NCBI GenBank assembly: GCA_938038825.1
Contig: CALHST010000004.1
Coordinates: forward strand, 1-27,390
From: an uncultured Paracoccaceae bacterium
GTDB taxonomy: Bacteria > Pseudomonadota > Alphaproteobacteria > Rhodobacterales > Rhodobacteraceae
Length of the DNA: 27,390 nucleotides
Direction of reading: 5' to 3'
Translations under genes and position numbers: made by a program
Part shown: positions 8,125 through 15,500 of the stretch, in pieces
Layout of the letters: each line of letters begins with the position of its first letter
Position numbering within the stretch: position 1 is the first letter of the stretch
The notes under the pieces: generated by a model
What the model saw: the letters and a program-made list of their open reading frames with translations, nothing else
Databases searched by the model: none
What the model was told of the DNA's origin: nothing

Positions 8125-8577
8125 TTAGGGGTTTTCCCAACGACCCAGCGCATTTTCATCGCTGTCTTTTGACGCAACCCAATCACTGGTTCCTTCACGA
8201 GTCACTTCCCGTTTCCAAAACGGGGCCCGCGATTTCAGGAAATCCATCAAAAACTCCGCGCCGGCAAAGGCATCTGCCCGATGGCGCGCCGAGGTCGCAA
8301 CCATCATAATCATCTCATCCGGTTCCAACGGACCAAAGCGATGAATGACCAATGCATCCCCCAATTTGAAACGCTCAATGGCCTCTTGCGTGAACTTTGT
8401 AAGCTGCGCTTCCGTCATCCCGGGATAGTGCTCAATCTCCATCGCACCAAGCCCCGCTTCCGTATCCCGTACGATCCCGGAAAACGTTACGACAGCGCCC
8501 ATATTGCTTTGACGCCCCGCAAAGCTCTGTGCTTCGGCACCAAAGTCAAACGGGATGTCCTGAACGCGCACCTCCAC
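8125..8577 (-). CDS. moaE: Molybdopterin synthase catalytic subunit
   Basis: Large subunit of molybdopterin synthase, which moves sulfur from the MoaD C-terminus onto precursor Z to make molybdopterin in the cytosol. The product has 150 residues, the usual size. It contains HRFGPLEPDE at 79-88, ATSARHRADAF at 94-104 and LKSRAPFWKRE ending near 124. Lys115 and Lys122 have the same spacing as the catalytic Lys119 and Lys126 of E. coli MoaE. It begins at a GTG (8577) four bases after the moaD stop, so it is the last gene of the uvrC-pgsA-moaD-moaE operon. Confidence 0.94.
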   Translation of the reverse strand: MEVRVQDIPFDFGAEAQSFAGRQSNMGAVVTFSGIVRDTEAGLGAMEIEHYPGMTEAQLTKFTQEAIERFKLGDALVIHRFGPLEPDEMIMMVATSARHRADAFAGAEFLMDFLKSRAPFWKREVTREGTSDWVASKDSDENALGRWENP

Positions 8578-8581
8578 CTGA

Positions 8582-8827
8582 CTATCCCCCTGTCATCGGA
8601 GGAAAAAACGCGACTTCCCGCACGCCATCCAAAGGCGCATCAAACTCGGACAGTTCCTGGTCCAACGCCACCCGCAGGGCGCTCAGATCCTCAAACGCCA
8701 TTGCATACCGCTCTTCCCGGGCGCGCAACTCCGTGACCAAATCAGCAACTGTGGCGGCTTGCGTGTCAATCGTTTCCTTTGGCAACCCGATCCGTTCCCG
8801 CACCCACGCAAAATACAAAACGTCCAT
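8582..8827 (-). CDS. moaD: Molybdopterin synthase sulfur-carrier subunit
   Basis: Ubiquitin-like sulfur carrier of 81 residues ending in Gly-Gly (FFPPMTGG). The C-terminal glycine is thiocarboxylated and inserts into the MoaE active site. It starts MDVLYFAWVRERIG, a typical first strand and helix for the family. The open frame extends upstream to 8959, but that part lies in pgsA. The ATG at 8827 overlaps the pgsA stop as ATGA, which indicates coupled translation. It lies directly before moaE, as expected for the heterotetramer partners. Confidence 0.94.
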   Translation of the reverse strand: MDVLYFAWVRERIGLPKETIDTQAATVADLVTELRAREERYAMAFEDLSALRVALDQELSEFDAPLDGVREVAFFPPMTGG

Positions 8828-9492
8828 CAGCGCCCCTCTTTCAAATGCGGCATCGCCTTGCGGAAATAATCCCAGCCCGTGATCGCCGTCAAAGCCGCCG
8901 CGAGCCACAACAACCAAAGCCCAAAGCGGCCCGACCATTGCATCCCAGACAGTTTCCACTGCAGCCCTTGCGTGTCTTCTATCCGTCCCGTCAGCATCCC
9001 GTCGACCATCTCTTCATCCATACCCCACGTGGACATGGTCAGATAATGCTCAAAAATCCCCTGACTAAACAAAACCGCGATGGCCAACATTTGAACAGTG
9101 GTTTTCCATTTTGCCAATACAGTGACCTTCAAAGTCCCCGCGACCTCACCCAGATATTCGCGCAACCCCGATACAAACACCTCACGAAATAGGATCAAAG
9201 TTGCAGGCAGAACCAACCAAGCCGTCATTGTAGAATAGCCAAGGATCACCGCCAGCGCGATCACAACCATCGCCTTGTCCGCAATAGGATCCAGCATCGT
9301 CCCAATCTTGGTTTCCTGTTTCCAGGCCCGCGCCAAATACCCGTCAAACCAATCCGTGATCGCCGCGGTCAAGAACAGGAACAATGCAAAAAAATCCGCA
9401 TAGGGTCGCGTGAAATACAAAAACATAACAGCCACCAGCGGGGCCGCCAAAAGCCGCAAAACCGTCAGGATATTGGGCAAATTCCAAACCAC
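8827..9492 (-). CDS. pgsA: CDP-diacylglycerol-glycerol-3-phosphate 3-phosphatidyltransferase
   Basis: Inner-membrane enzyme that makes phosphatidylglycerophosphate from CDP-diacylglycerol and glycerol-3-phosphate, the committed step to phosphatidylglycerol and cardiolipin. The 221-residue product has several membrane helices. It carries the complete CDP-alcohol phosphotransferase signature: Asp50, Gly51, Ala54, Arg55, Gly64, Asp68 and Asp72, with the canonical spacing. The N-terminus MVWNLPNILTVLRLLAAP is typical of PgsA. The start is a GTG at 9492. A stretch of about 45 residues at 150-195 (including WGMDEEMVDGMLTGRIED) is longer than in E. coli PgsA; I think it is common in Rhodobacterales, but I have not checked. 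It lies between uvrC and moaD. Confidence 0.93.
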   Translation of the reverse strand: MVWNLPNILTVLRLLAAPLVAVMFLYFTRPYADFFALFLFLTAAITDWFDGYLARAWKQETKIGTMLDPIADKAMVVIALAVILGYSTMTAWLVLPATLILFREVFVSGLREYLGEVAGTLKVTVLAKWKTTVQMLAIAVLFSQGIFEHYLTMSTWGMDEEMVDGMLTGRIEDTQGLQWKLSGMQWSGRFGLWLLWLAAALTAITGWDYFRKAMPHLKEGR

Positions 9493-9570
9493 AAAGCATT
9501 CCTAATCACTGTGACGATACCTGCATCACAGGCCCATCTCTTCTTTTGGACTCAAATACCTTGGGGGAGT

Positions 9571-9593
9571 GTGAGGGGGCAAGGCCCTCTCAC
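9571..9593. repeat. GC-rich hairpin, probable dispersed intergenic repeat
   Basis: A 10-bp stem with a 3-base loop: arms GTGAGGGGGC (9571-9580) and GCCCTCTCAC (9584-9593), with one G-T wobble when read as RNA. It is flanked by CAAATACCTTGGGGGAGT (9553-9570). From memory, this combination of a TACC..GGGGGAGTGTGAGGGGGC core recurs between genes in Rhodobacterales genomes, but I cannot search here. It lies between uvrC and pgsA. Confidence 0.5.
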
Positions 9594-9611
9594 CCACAAA
9601 ATAGATGATGT

Positions 9612-9626
9612 GCGGGCGCAGCCCGC
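9612..9626 (-). terminator. Hairpin just downstream of uvrC
   Basis: Perfect 6-bp arms GCGGGC (9612-9617) and GCCCGC (9621-9626) with a 3-base loop start about 10 bases after the uvrC stop on the minus strand, and are followed there by a T-rich stretch (ATCTATTTT). This fits a weak attenuator or mRNA 3'-end structure between uvrC and pgsA. It could also be part of the adjacent dispersed repeat. Confidence 0.4.
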
Positions 9627-9635
9627 TCCGCAAGA

Positions 9636-11498
9636 TCACGCACCTTCGTGGAAATAGCCATAGATCTTTTCTGCTAACGCCGCAGACACCCCATCCACAG
9701 CCTTCAAATCTGCAAGATTTGCCCGTGTTACCGCTTTGGCAGAGCCGAAATGCGCCAGCAAAGCGCGTTTGCGCGCAGCCCCGACGCCTGGCACGTCATC
9801 CAACGGCGTAGCACCAATGGCTTTGGTGCGTTTCGCACGGTGAGTGCCGATGGCAAATCGGTGCGCCTCGTCGCGCATACGCTGTACGAAATAAAGAACC
9901 GGATCGTTGTGGCGCAAAGCAAAGGGGCGTTGCCCCACGCGGTGGAACTCTTCCTTGCCCGCGTCACGGTCCACACCTTTGGCAACCCCAACCATCGGGA
10001 TGTCTTGCACTCCGAATTCGGCCATGATTTCCGCAACAGCGCTGACTTGACCTGCCCCCCCGTCAATCAGCAGCAGGCTTGGCCAATGTCCTTGCGTGCG
10101 GTCGGGGTCCTCTTTCAACAGCCGCTTGAAACGCCGTGACAGCACTTCCTTCATCATGCCAAAATCATCGCCGGGCGTCAGGTCATCCCCTTTGATGTTG
10201 AACTTGCGGTATTGCCCCTTCATGAACCCCTCGGGACCCGCCACAATCATACCCCCCACTGCGTTTGTGCCTTGGATATGTGAGTTGTCATAGACTTCGA
10301 CCCGCGTCGGCGGTGCGTCCAGATCAAAGGCTTCGGCCAATCCACGCAACAGTTTTGCTTGCGTCGCAGTCTCTGCCATCTTGCGGGCTAAACTTTCCCG
10401 GGCGTTGCGCAACGCACTGTCGACCAATTCGGCTTTTTCGCCACGCTTGGGTACCAGCAGTTCGACTTTCCGCCCCAGTTTGCCCGACAAGGCATCCGCC
10501 ATCAAATCTGAGTTGTCGATCTCGTTTGACAAAATCAACTGACGCGGTGGTTCTTTGGTGTCATAGAACTGTCCCAAGAACGCTTCCAGCGCCTCTGCTG
10601 CATCTACATCTGTACCCACACGCGGATAAAAATCCTGATTCCCCCAGTTTTGCCCGCCTCGGATAAAGAACACCTGCACGCAGGCCTGTCCCTGATCCAA
10701 ATGCAATGCCACGATGTCAGCCTCGTCCACACCCCGGGGATTGATGCCTTGCGCGGACTGAACATTGGTCATCGCCTTGATCCGGTCGCGCAACGCTGCA
10801 GCGCGTTCGAATTCCATCTCGTCCGAGGCTGTTTGCATATCCGCCGCCAGCTTGGCCTGAACATCTGTGCTTTTGCCTTGCAGGAATTTTTCTGCGTCAT
10901 GAACGCTGGACGCGTATTCCGCCTTTGAAATCTTATCGACGCATGGGGCAGAACAGCGTTTGATCTGATATTGCAGACAAGGGCGCGTCCGGCTTTGGAA
11001 CATCGCATCAGAACAATTGCGCAGCAAAAACACACGCTGCAATTGGTTCAATGTCCGGTTCACAGCCCCAGCACTTGCGAATGGGCCGTAATAGCTGCCT
11101 TTTTCCTTCTTGGCGCCACGGTGTTTTTTGATCTGCGGGAAATCTGTTGCCTGACTGACCAGAATATTGGGGAATGATTTATCATCCCGCAGAAGCACGT
11201 TGAATTTCGGCTTTAGCTGCTTGATCAGGTTCTGCTCTAACAGCAGGGCTTCAGTTTCTGTCCGAGTGGTCAGGAACATCATCGACGCCGTCATCGAAAT
11301 CATCCGCGCAATACGTCCCGAGTGCCCTGTGGGTCGCGCATAGCTTGAAACACGCGCCTTGAGATTGCGCGCCTTGCCAACGTACAGAACACGGCTTTCC
11401 GTATCCAACATCCGGTAGACACCGGGACTGCCATCAATGGATTTCAGATAAGACTGAATCACCTCGTGGCCAAGGATAGGGGGCTGGGCATCACTCAT
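9636..11498 (-). CDS. uvrC: UvrABC excinuclease subunit C
   Basis: Nuclease subunit of nucleotide excision repair that cuts the damaged strand on both sides of a lesion held by UvrB. The product has 620 residues from the ATG at 11498 (E. coli UvrC has 610). In order: GIY-YIG nuclease (GVYRM and VLYVGKARNLKARV at about 26-50); four cysteines spaced C-x11-C-x7-C-x3-C at about 160-185, matching the reported iron-sulfur ligands; a UVR motif near 220-250 (EFERAAALRDRI); an RNase H-like nuclease with EVYDNSH, LLIDGG and RDEAHRFA; and two helix-hairpin-helix motifs at the C-terminus (VPGVGAARKRALLAHFG). An upstream in-frame ATG at 11546 would add 16 atypical residues, and neither start has a clear ribosome-binding site. 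It is first in the operon with pgsA, moaD and moaE. Confidence 0.95.
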   Translation of the reverse strand: MSDAQPPILGHEVIQSYLKSIDGSPGVYRMLDTESRVLYVGKARNLKARVSSYARPTGHSGRIARMISMTASMMFLTTRTETEALLLEQNLIKQLKPKFNVLLRDDKSFPNILVSQATDFPQIKKHRGAKKEKGSYYGPFASAGAVNRTLNQLQRVFLLRNCSDAMFQSRTRPCLQYQIKRCSAPCVDKISKAEYASSVHDAEKFLQGKSTDVQAKLAADMQTASDEMEFERAAALRDRIKAMTNVQSAQGINPRGVDEADIVALHLDQGQACVQVFFIRGGQNWGNQDFYPRVGTDVDAAEALEAFLGQFYDTKEPPRQLILSNEIDNSDLMADALSGKLGRKVELLVPKRGEKAELVDSALRNARESLARKMAETATQAKLLRGLAEAFDLDAPPTRVEVYDNSHIQGTNAVGGMIVAGPEGFMKGQYRKFNIKGDDLTPGDDFGMMKEVLSRRFKRLLKEDPDRTQGHWPSLLLIDGGAGQVSAVAEIMAEFGVQDIPMVGVAKGVDRDAGKEEFHRVGQRPFALRHNDPVLYFVQRMRDEAHRFAIGTHRAKRTKAIGATPLDDVPGVGAARKRALLAHFGSAKAVTRANLADLKAVDGVSAALAEKIYGYFHEGA

Positions 11499-11928
11499 AA
11501 AATTGAATGTAGTCGGTTTCGGATGGAACCGGAAGAAACCCGCCATCGCTAAATTCGATTTTCACAAGAATAAAACCTTGGATTGAGTATCTAGTTAACT
11601 GACCGTCAACCCTTCGGAAACCGGAAGTGACAAGCAAAGTTGACACATCAAGATAAGAATCAGCGCGCTACACGATTTGACTGTTCGTGCAATGGTGAAC
11701 TCATCCACCAAACTTGTGGATAAGTACGAGTATAAAGTCGGGGTGACCCGCAAAAAATGTGAAAAATTAACGACTTCGTAAATGTGCCTATTTTTTAGGC
11801 AGTTATGTAACCAATTGTTTTAAAATCATATTTAAATGACGTCGTTGTAAATTGTTGAAAACACACCACTAATTCTCACGTGTTTGTTAACCATTTGGGC
11901 AAAGGTGCACAACTTGACGCGAGGTCGA
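11499..11928. other. AT-rich intergenic region upstream of uvrC with DnaA-box-like and CtrA-like sites
   Basis: No gene is visible here. Positions 11751-11880 are only about 29% GC by hand count, far below the surrounding genes. A perfect DnaA-box sequence, TGTGGATAA (reverse complement TTATCCACA), lies at 11715-11723. A second box, fitting the relaxed consensus TTWTNCACA, lies on the minus strand at 11758-11766. TTAA-N7-TCAAC at 11595-11610 is one base from the CtrA consensus TTAA-N7-TTAAC. A 5-bp stem with a T5 loop (GCCTA/TAGGC) spans 11786-11800. The region must also hold the uvrC promoter. A replication-origin or regulatory role is possible but unproven. Confidence 0.45.
11715..11723 (-). 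promoter_or_regulatory. DnaA-box match
   Basis: TGTGGATAA on the plus strand is an exact match to the DnaA box TTATCCACA on the minus strand. A single 9-mer occurs by chance many times per genome. The interest comes from a second relaxed match 35 bases away and from the AT-rich flank. Confidence 0.4.
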
Positions 11929-12711
11929 TTATTCGACTCCGATAACGTCAGGTGTTTGCCAACCCAAATGTTGTCCCCCATCGACACAAAGCAACTGACC
12001 TGTGATTGCGGGCGCGTCCAGAAAATAGCCAAGCGCAGCGGTGATATCTTCGGGGTTTGATCCGCGGTTTAGGACTGTCGCGGCGCGTTGTTTCGCAAAA
12101 TGTTCTGCGGTTTGCCGCCCGCCTTGCAAAGTGGGGCCAGGACCAATCGCATTAACCCGGATTGCAGGGGCCAATCCTTGGGCAGCGGTTTGGGTAAACG
12201 CCCACAACCCCATTTTCGCGATCGTATAGGTCATGAATTCAGGGGTCAGTTTGCGCACGCGCTGGTCACACATGTTTACAATCAAACCAGCAGCTTGAGG
12301 CTCTCCTGCCGCGTCTGTGCCGACGATTAGCCCCTGGGTCGCCATTTTCTGGGACAACAGGAAAGGGGCACGCAGGTTGGACGCGATGTGACGATCCCAC
12401 GTGGCTTTGGTCGCAGTTTCCAATGTGTCGTATTCAAAGATAGAGGCATTGTTGATCAGACACGTGATGGGACCACCCAACGCCACGACAGCCGCGTCGA
12501 ACAGTGCACCGGTTGCATCCTCGGACAACAGATCTGCCTGCAGCAAGACAGCCTTTTGGCCAGCCCCTTCGATGGCGGATTTTGTCTCTTCTGCGCCTGC
12601 TAAGGACGACGCATAATGCACGGCTACGTCGAACCCGCGCTTGGCCAAATAGATGGCCATGGCTTGTCCCAATCGACCGCCCGCCCCTGTGACCAGTGCC
12701 CGCTTTTCCAT
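11929..12711 (-). CDS. Short-chain dehydrogenase, pteridine-reductase-like (PTR1/FolM type)
   Basis: Predicted NADPH-dependent cytosolic reductase of 260 residues with a Rossmann fold. TGAGGRLG at 8-15 is the cofactor loop; its Arg resembles the TGxxxRxG loop of pteridine reductases. NNAS lies at 87-90. The active site is Asp149, Tyr162 and Lys166 (VNMCDQ then YTIAK). Ordinary SDRs have Ser where Asp149 is, whereas Leishmania PTR1 has Asp181, Tyr194 and Lys198 with the same 13-residue spacing. The likely role is reduction of dihydropterins or dihydrofolate, but this needs a direct test. I chose the ATG at 12711 because AAGGAG lies just upstream; the frame opens further to 12741. The gene follows the CaCA exchanger closely, and its start codon lies within 17 bases of that stop. 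Confidence 0.82.
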   Translation of the reverse strand: MEKRALVTGAGGRLGQAMAIYLAKRGFDVAVHYASSLAGAEETKSAIEGAGQKAVLLQADLLSEDATGALFDAAVVALGGPITCLINNASIFEYDTLETATKATWDRHIASNLRAPFLLSQKMATQGLIVGTDAAGEPQAAGLIVNMCDQRVRKLTPEFMTYTIAKMGLWAFTQTAAQGLAPAIRVNAIGPGPTLQGGRQTAEHFAKQRAATVLNRGSNPEDITAALGYFLDAPAITGQLLCVDGGQHLGWQTPDVIGVE

Positions 12712-12727
12712 CGCCTTGCTCCTTAGA

Positions 12728-13687
12728 TCAGAAGAGAACAACCAAAACGTAAGTCACGTAGAGGCCCGCCAAAGCAATACCCCATGTCCGCGAGATATCA
12801 ACTTTCAGGTAAACAAATGGGATCAACGCAAGCGACGCCGCCAGCATGACCCACAGATCGAACCGCAAAAACTCGGGGTCCACAGGGATCGGCCCAACTA
12901 AAGCAGCAATACCAATGATGGCCAACAGGTTGAACATGTTGGACCCGATCACATTGCCCAAGGCCACATCTGCCTGACGGCGCAAAGTGGCCATCACAGT
13001 GGTCGCCAGTTCCGGCAGTGAAGTGCCCACAGCAACAAGGGTCAATCCAATGACGGTATCAGATACCCCGTATTGACGTGCAATGATCGACGCATTGTCC
13101 ACCAGCAAGGACGCCCCCAAAGGCAGACCAATCAGGCCAAGAACCAGAAAAACAGTGATCAGTAGAACCGACATGTCAGGGTCTACACCTTCCAAGTCTT
13201 CTTCTGGGTCGATCTCTTTTCCGGCCTTTCGGTGTTGGTGTGCCTCCCGGAAGGCAAAGCCAAGTACACCGGCCAGCGCCAGTAACAAAATGATCGCTGA
13301 AAACCGATCAAATACCCCCCGGAACGCCAAAGCGATAAACAGAACTGTCGCGGCCAACATGAAGTTGAAGGTTTGTTTGGTGTCACATTCCGATGTGTGC
13401 ATGGTCGCGATCAATGCCGGGACACCAAGGACCAACAATACGTTGGCCGTATTTGATCCAACCACATTCCCCATCGCAATCCCGGGCGCACCGCCCATGA
13501 TCGCTTTGATGGCAATCAAAAGCTCTGGTGCAGAGGTGCCAAAAGCAACAATGGTCAAGGACACGATTAACGCTGGAACACCAAGGCGCAATGACAGGTT
13601 TACCGCCCCTTTCACCAAAGCATCCCCGGCCAAAAGTAAGATGATCAGTCCAAGTCCGGACAAAAGCCACGGGGCCGCTTCAGCCAT
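12728..13687 (-). CDS. Calcium/sodium antiporter of the CaCA family (YrbG-like)
   Basis: Integral membrane cation exchanger of 319 residues with the two inverted repeats of the family. Repeat 1 has VAFGTSAPELL (about 48-57) followed by GNVVGSNTANVLLVLG. Repeat 2 has VAVGTSLPELATTV (near 217-230) followed by GNVIGSNMFNLLAIIG. These alpha motifs bind the transported cation. A charged cytoplasmic linker, HRKAGKEIDPEEDLEGVDPD, joins the halves. I chose the ATG at 13687: it has GGAGGG a few bases upstream, and the open frame beyond it overlaps another small gene. That gene ends at 13680, so the two overlap by 8 bases. It is probably co-transcribed with the S49 peptidase upstream and the SDR downstream. 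Confidence 0.92.
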   Translation of the reverse strand: MAEAAPWLLSGLGLIILLLAGDALVKGAVNLSLRLGVPALIVSLTIVAFGTSAPELLIAIKAIMGGAPGIAMGNVVGSNTANVLLVLGVPALIATMHTSECDTKQTFNFMLAATVLFIALAFRGVFDRFSAIILLLALAGVLGFAFREAHQHRKAGKEIDPEEDLEGVDPDMSVLLITVFLVLGLIGLPLGASLLVDNASIIARQYGVSDTVIGLTLVAVGTSLPELATTVMATLRRQADVALGNVIGSNMFNLLAIIGIAALVGPIPVDPEFLRFDLWVMLAASLALIPFVYLKVDISRTWGIALAGLYVTYVLVVLF

Positions 13688-13847
13688 GAGGCCCTCCACA
13701 GCTGCACGGGCCTTTGCCAATACGATAACGTCCACACGAAGAGCATTTTGCAGATTGAAGACGTTTGCCCCCGATCCAATGCAGCTTACCGAAAATGCCA
13801 AGCACGCCGATAAACACAAGGAACAGGATTACAATCTTTGACAGCAT
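13680..13847 (-). CDS. 55-residue membrane protein with a C-terminal zinc-ribbon-like motif
   Basis: This small gene is easily missed. It runs from an ATG at 13847, directly against the stop of the S49 peptidase gene (13848), to a TGA at 13680 that overlaps the start of the CaCA gene by 8 bases. Residues 4-20 form one hydrophobic helix (KIVILFLVFIGVLGIFG). The tail has Cys35, Cys38, Cys48 and Cys50 (AKCSSCGRYRIG and PCSCGG), a CxxC...CxC arrangement typical of a very short zinc ribbon. The exact packing between two genes and the cysteine pattern argue for a real gene. I believe similar short proteins occur in other roseobacters, but I cannot check. Function unknown; it may act with the peptidase or the exchanger in the membrane. 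Confidence 0.75.
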   Translation of the reverse strand: MLSKIVILFLVFIGVLGIFGKLHWIGGKRLQSAKCSSCGRYRIGKGPCSCGGPHG

Positions 13848-14645
13848 CTAAAGGCCAAACCGCGCATATGCAGCCCGTTCTTCCAAACCACTGACCGCGT
13901 CTTCAATCATCGACGCGCCAAACCGGCGGAAAAAGGGGCGTTTCATTTCATAACGGCGGAACTGAACCTTGTCGCCGAACCGCTCTTTCATCTTCGGGGC
14001 GATATGGCCGACACCGTCGATCAGACCCAGTTCGACCGCCTTTTGAGCAAGCCAGATTTCACCTGTGAACAGATCTTTGTCTGTTGTCAGCTTGGCACCC
14101 CGTCGGGATGTGATCTGGCTCTTAAAATTCTCGTGCAAGTCCCCAAGGATCCCTTTCAGACGTTCCACGTCTTCGGGGTTTTCCGGGCGGAACGGATCCA
14201 GCATGGATTTTGACGTGCCCGCTGTATAAACGCGCCGTTCGATCCCTTGCTTTGCCAGGAATTCATGCGCGCCAAAGCCAGCCGAGATCACACCAATAGA
14301 GCCCACAACAGAACTTTCATCTGCCCAGATTTCATCGGCAGCACTGGCCAGCCAATATCCACCCGAGGCCGCAACATCTTCGACAAAAGCAAAGACAGGC
14401 ACCTTCTTGTCATCCGCCAAACGACGAATGCGCGATCCAATCAACGATGACTGAACAGGGCTGCCACCAGGCGAATTGATGATCAAAGCCACCGCTGCGG
14501 GTTTACCTTTGGAAAAGGCACGCTCCAACAAGGGGGCAAGGGCTTGGTCGTTTAGCGACCCACGCGACCCTGCAGCGATGACGCCCGACATGCGGACGAC
14601 CGATACTGTGGGGTCACTTTTTAGGAAAGGAATCCAACGTTTCAT
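13848..14645 (-). CDS. S49-family serine peptidase (SppA/SohB-like)
   Basis: Predicted signal-peptide-peptidase-type protease of 265 residues. It is a single-domain form like Bacillus SppA rather than the double-domain E. coli SppA. Family motifs are INSPGGS at 57-62, the catalytic serine in AASGGYW (Ser94), GSIGVI at 115-120, and the general-base lysine in TSKSMLDPF (Lys146). The Ser-Lys spacing of 52 equals that of B. subtilis SppA (147/199). No strong N-terminal membrane helix is visible, so it may be cytosolic or peripheral. I chose the ATG at 14645; a TTG at 14681 in the same frame is the alternative. It is followed without a gap by the 55-residue membrane protein and then the CaCA gene. 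Confidence 0.9.
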   Translation of the reverse strand: MKRWIPFLKSDPTVSVVRMSGVIAAGSRGSLNDQALAPLLERAFSKGKPAAVALIINSPGGSPVQSSLIGSRIRRLADDKKVPVFAFVEDVAASGGYWLASAADEIWADESSVVGSIGVISAGFGAHEFLAKQGIERRVYTAGTSKSMLDPFRPENPEDVERLKGILGDLHENFKSQITSRRGAKLTTDKDLFTGEIWLAQKAVELGLIDGVGHIAPKMKERFGDKVQFRRYEMKRPFFRRFGASMIEDAVSGLEERAAYARFGL

Positions 14646-14738
14646 GAACTGCGATGTAGAATTGAGTGGCCCCTCAGACAAGTGCTGTCGCGTACTGAAC
14701 CCAAAATAAGGGGAAACCTCAATACATTCATCACAGAA

Positions 14739-15500
14739 TTACTGCCGAATGCGCCATCCAGTTTTGAATATCCAACCAATGATTGCCAAACAGGCACAGG
14801 TAAACAGTGCAATGGCGGCCAGCGATGCGCCGACTGGAACATCCGACAAACCGAAAAAGGCCCAGCGGAACCCCGAAATCAGGTACACAACCGGATTGAA
14901 CATCGAAATGGTCTGCCAAACTGGGGGCAACATCGATATCGAATAGAAGGATCCACCCAAGAAAACCAAAGGTGTGACAATCAACAAGGGCACCAGTTGT
15001 AACTGTTCAAAGTTCTTCGCCCAGATTCCTATGATGAAGCCCATCAGCGAAAAGCTGATGCAAGTCAAAACCAAAAACAGCAGCATCGCGACGTGGTGTT
15101 GAATGGCGATATCCACAAAGAAAAACGACGTCACAAGGATGATGAGCCCAATGATGAACGACTTGGTGGCCGCAGCCCCGGCATACCCGATCACAACTTC
15201 GACAAAACTAAGCGGGGCCGAGAGCACCTCGAAGATTGTGCCGATGAACTTCGGGAAGTAGATGGCGAAAGAAGCATTCGAAATGCTTTGCGTCATGACC
15301 GTCAACAAGATCAGGCCCGGTACGATAAACGCGCCATAGCTAACCCCATCCACCTCGTCGATGCGGCTGCCAATGGCGGCACCAAACACCACAAAATAAA
15401 GCGATGTCGAAATCACGGGTGATACAAAGCTTTGCAGCAACGTGCGGAAGAAGCGAGCCATCTCAAAGATATAGATCGCTCGGATTGCGGTCCAATTCAT
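14739..15500 (-). CDS. ABC-2 type transporter permease
   Basis: Membrane subunit of an ABC-2 exporter, 253 residues with about six hydrophobic helices. It begins MNWTAIRAIYIFEMARFFRT, a cytoplasmic interface helix. It has SPVISTSLYFVVFG early and the family-typical PLVFLGGSFYSISMLPPVWQ and FNPVVYLISGFRWAFFG near 185-225. Its ATG overlaps the stop of the ATP-binding gene as ATGA, so the subunits are made together. It resembles YadH-type permeases; the exported substrate is unknown. It ends 94 bases before the S49 peptidase start, so the peptidase may have its own promoter. Confidence 0.92.
   Translation of the reverse strand: MNWTAIRAIYIFEMARFFRTLLQSFVSPVISTSLYFVVFGAAIGSRIDEVDGVSYGAFIVPGLILLTVMTQSISNASFAIYFPKFIGTIFEVLSAPLSFVEVVIGYAGAAATKSFIIGLIILVTSFFFVDIAIQHHVAMLLFLVLTCISFSLMGFIIGIWAKNFEQLQLVPLLIVTPLVFLGGSFYSISMLPPVWQTISMFNPVVYLISGFRWAFFGLSDVPVGASLAAIALFTCACLAIIGWIFKTGWRIRQ

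Noticed and set aside
11499..11546. Longer uvrC start at 11546.
   Set aside because: It adds 16 residues (MAGFFRFHPKPTTFNF) unlike UvrC N-termini and has no ribosome-binding site. The call remains uncertain because the 11498 ATG also lacks one.
11921..11938. Inverted repeat GTCGA/TCGAC around the SDR stop, considered as a terminator.
   Set aside because: Only 5 bp with a 4-base loop and no T-run on the minus strand.
13083..13841. A 252-residue open frame on the plus strand opposite the CaCA gene.
   Set aside because: It is a low-complexity Thr/Lys/Pro-rich shadow of an unmistakable exchanger gene, and it also covers the small zinc-ribbon gene.
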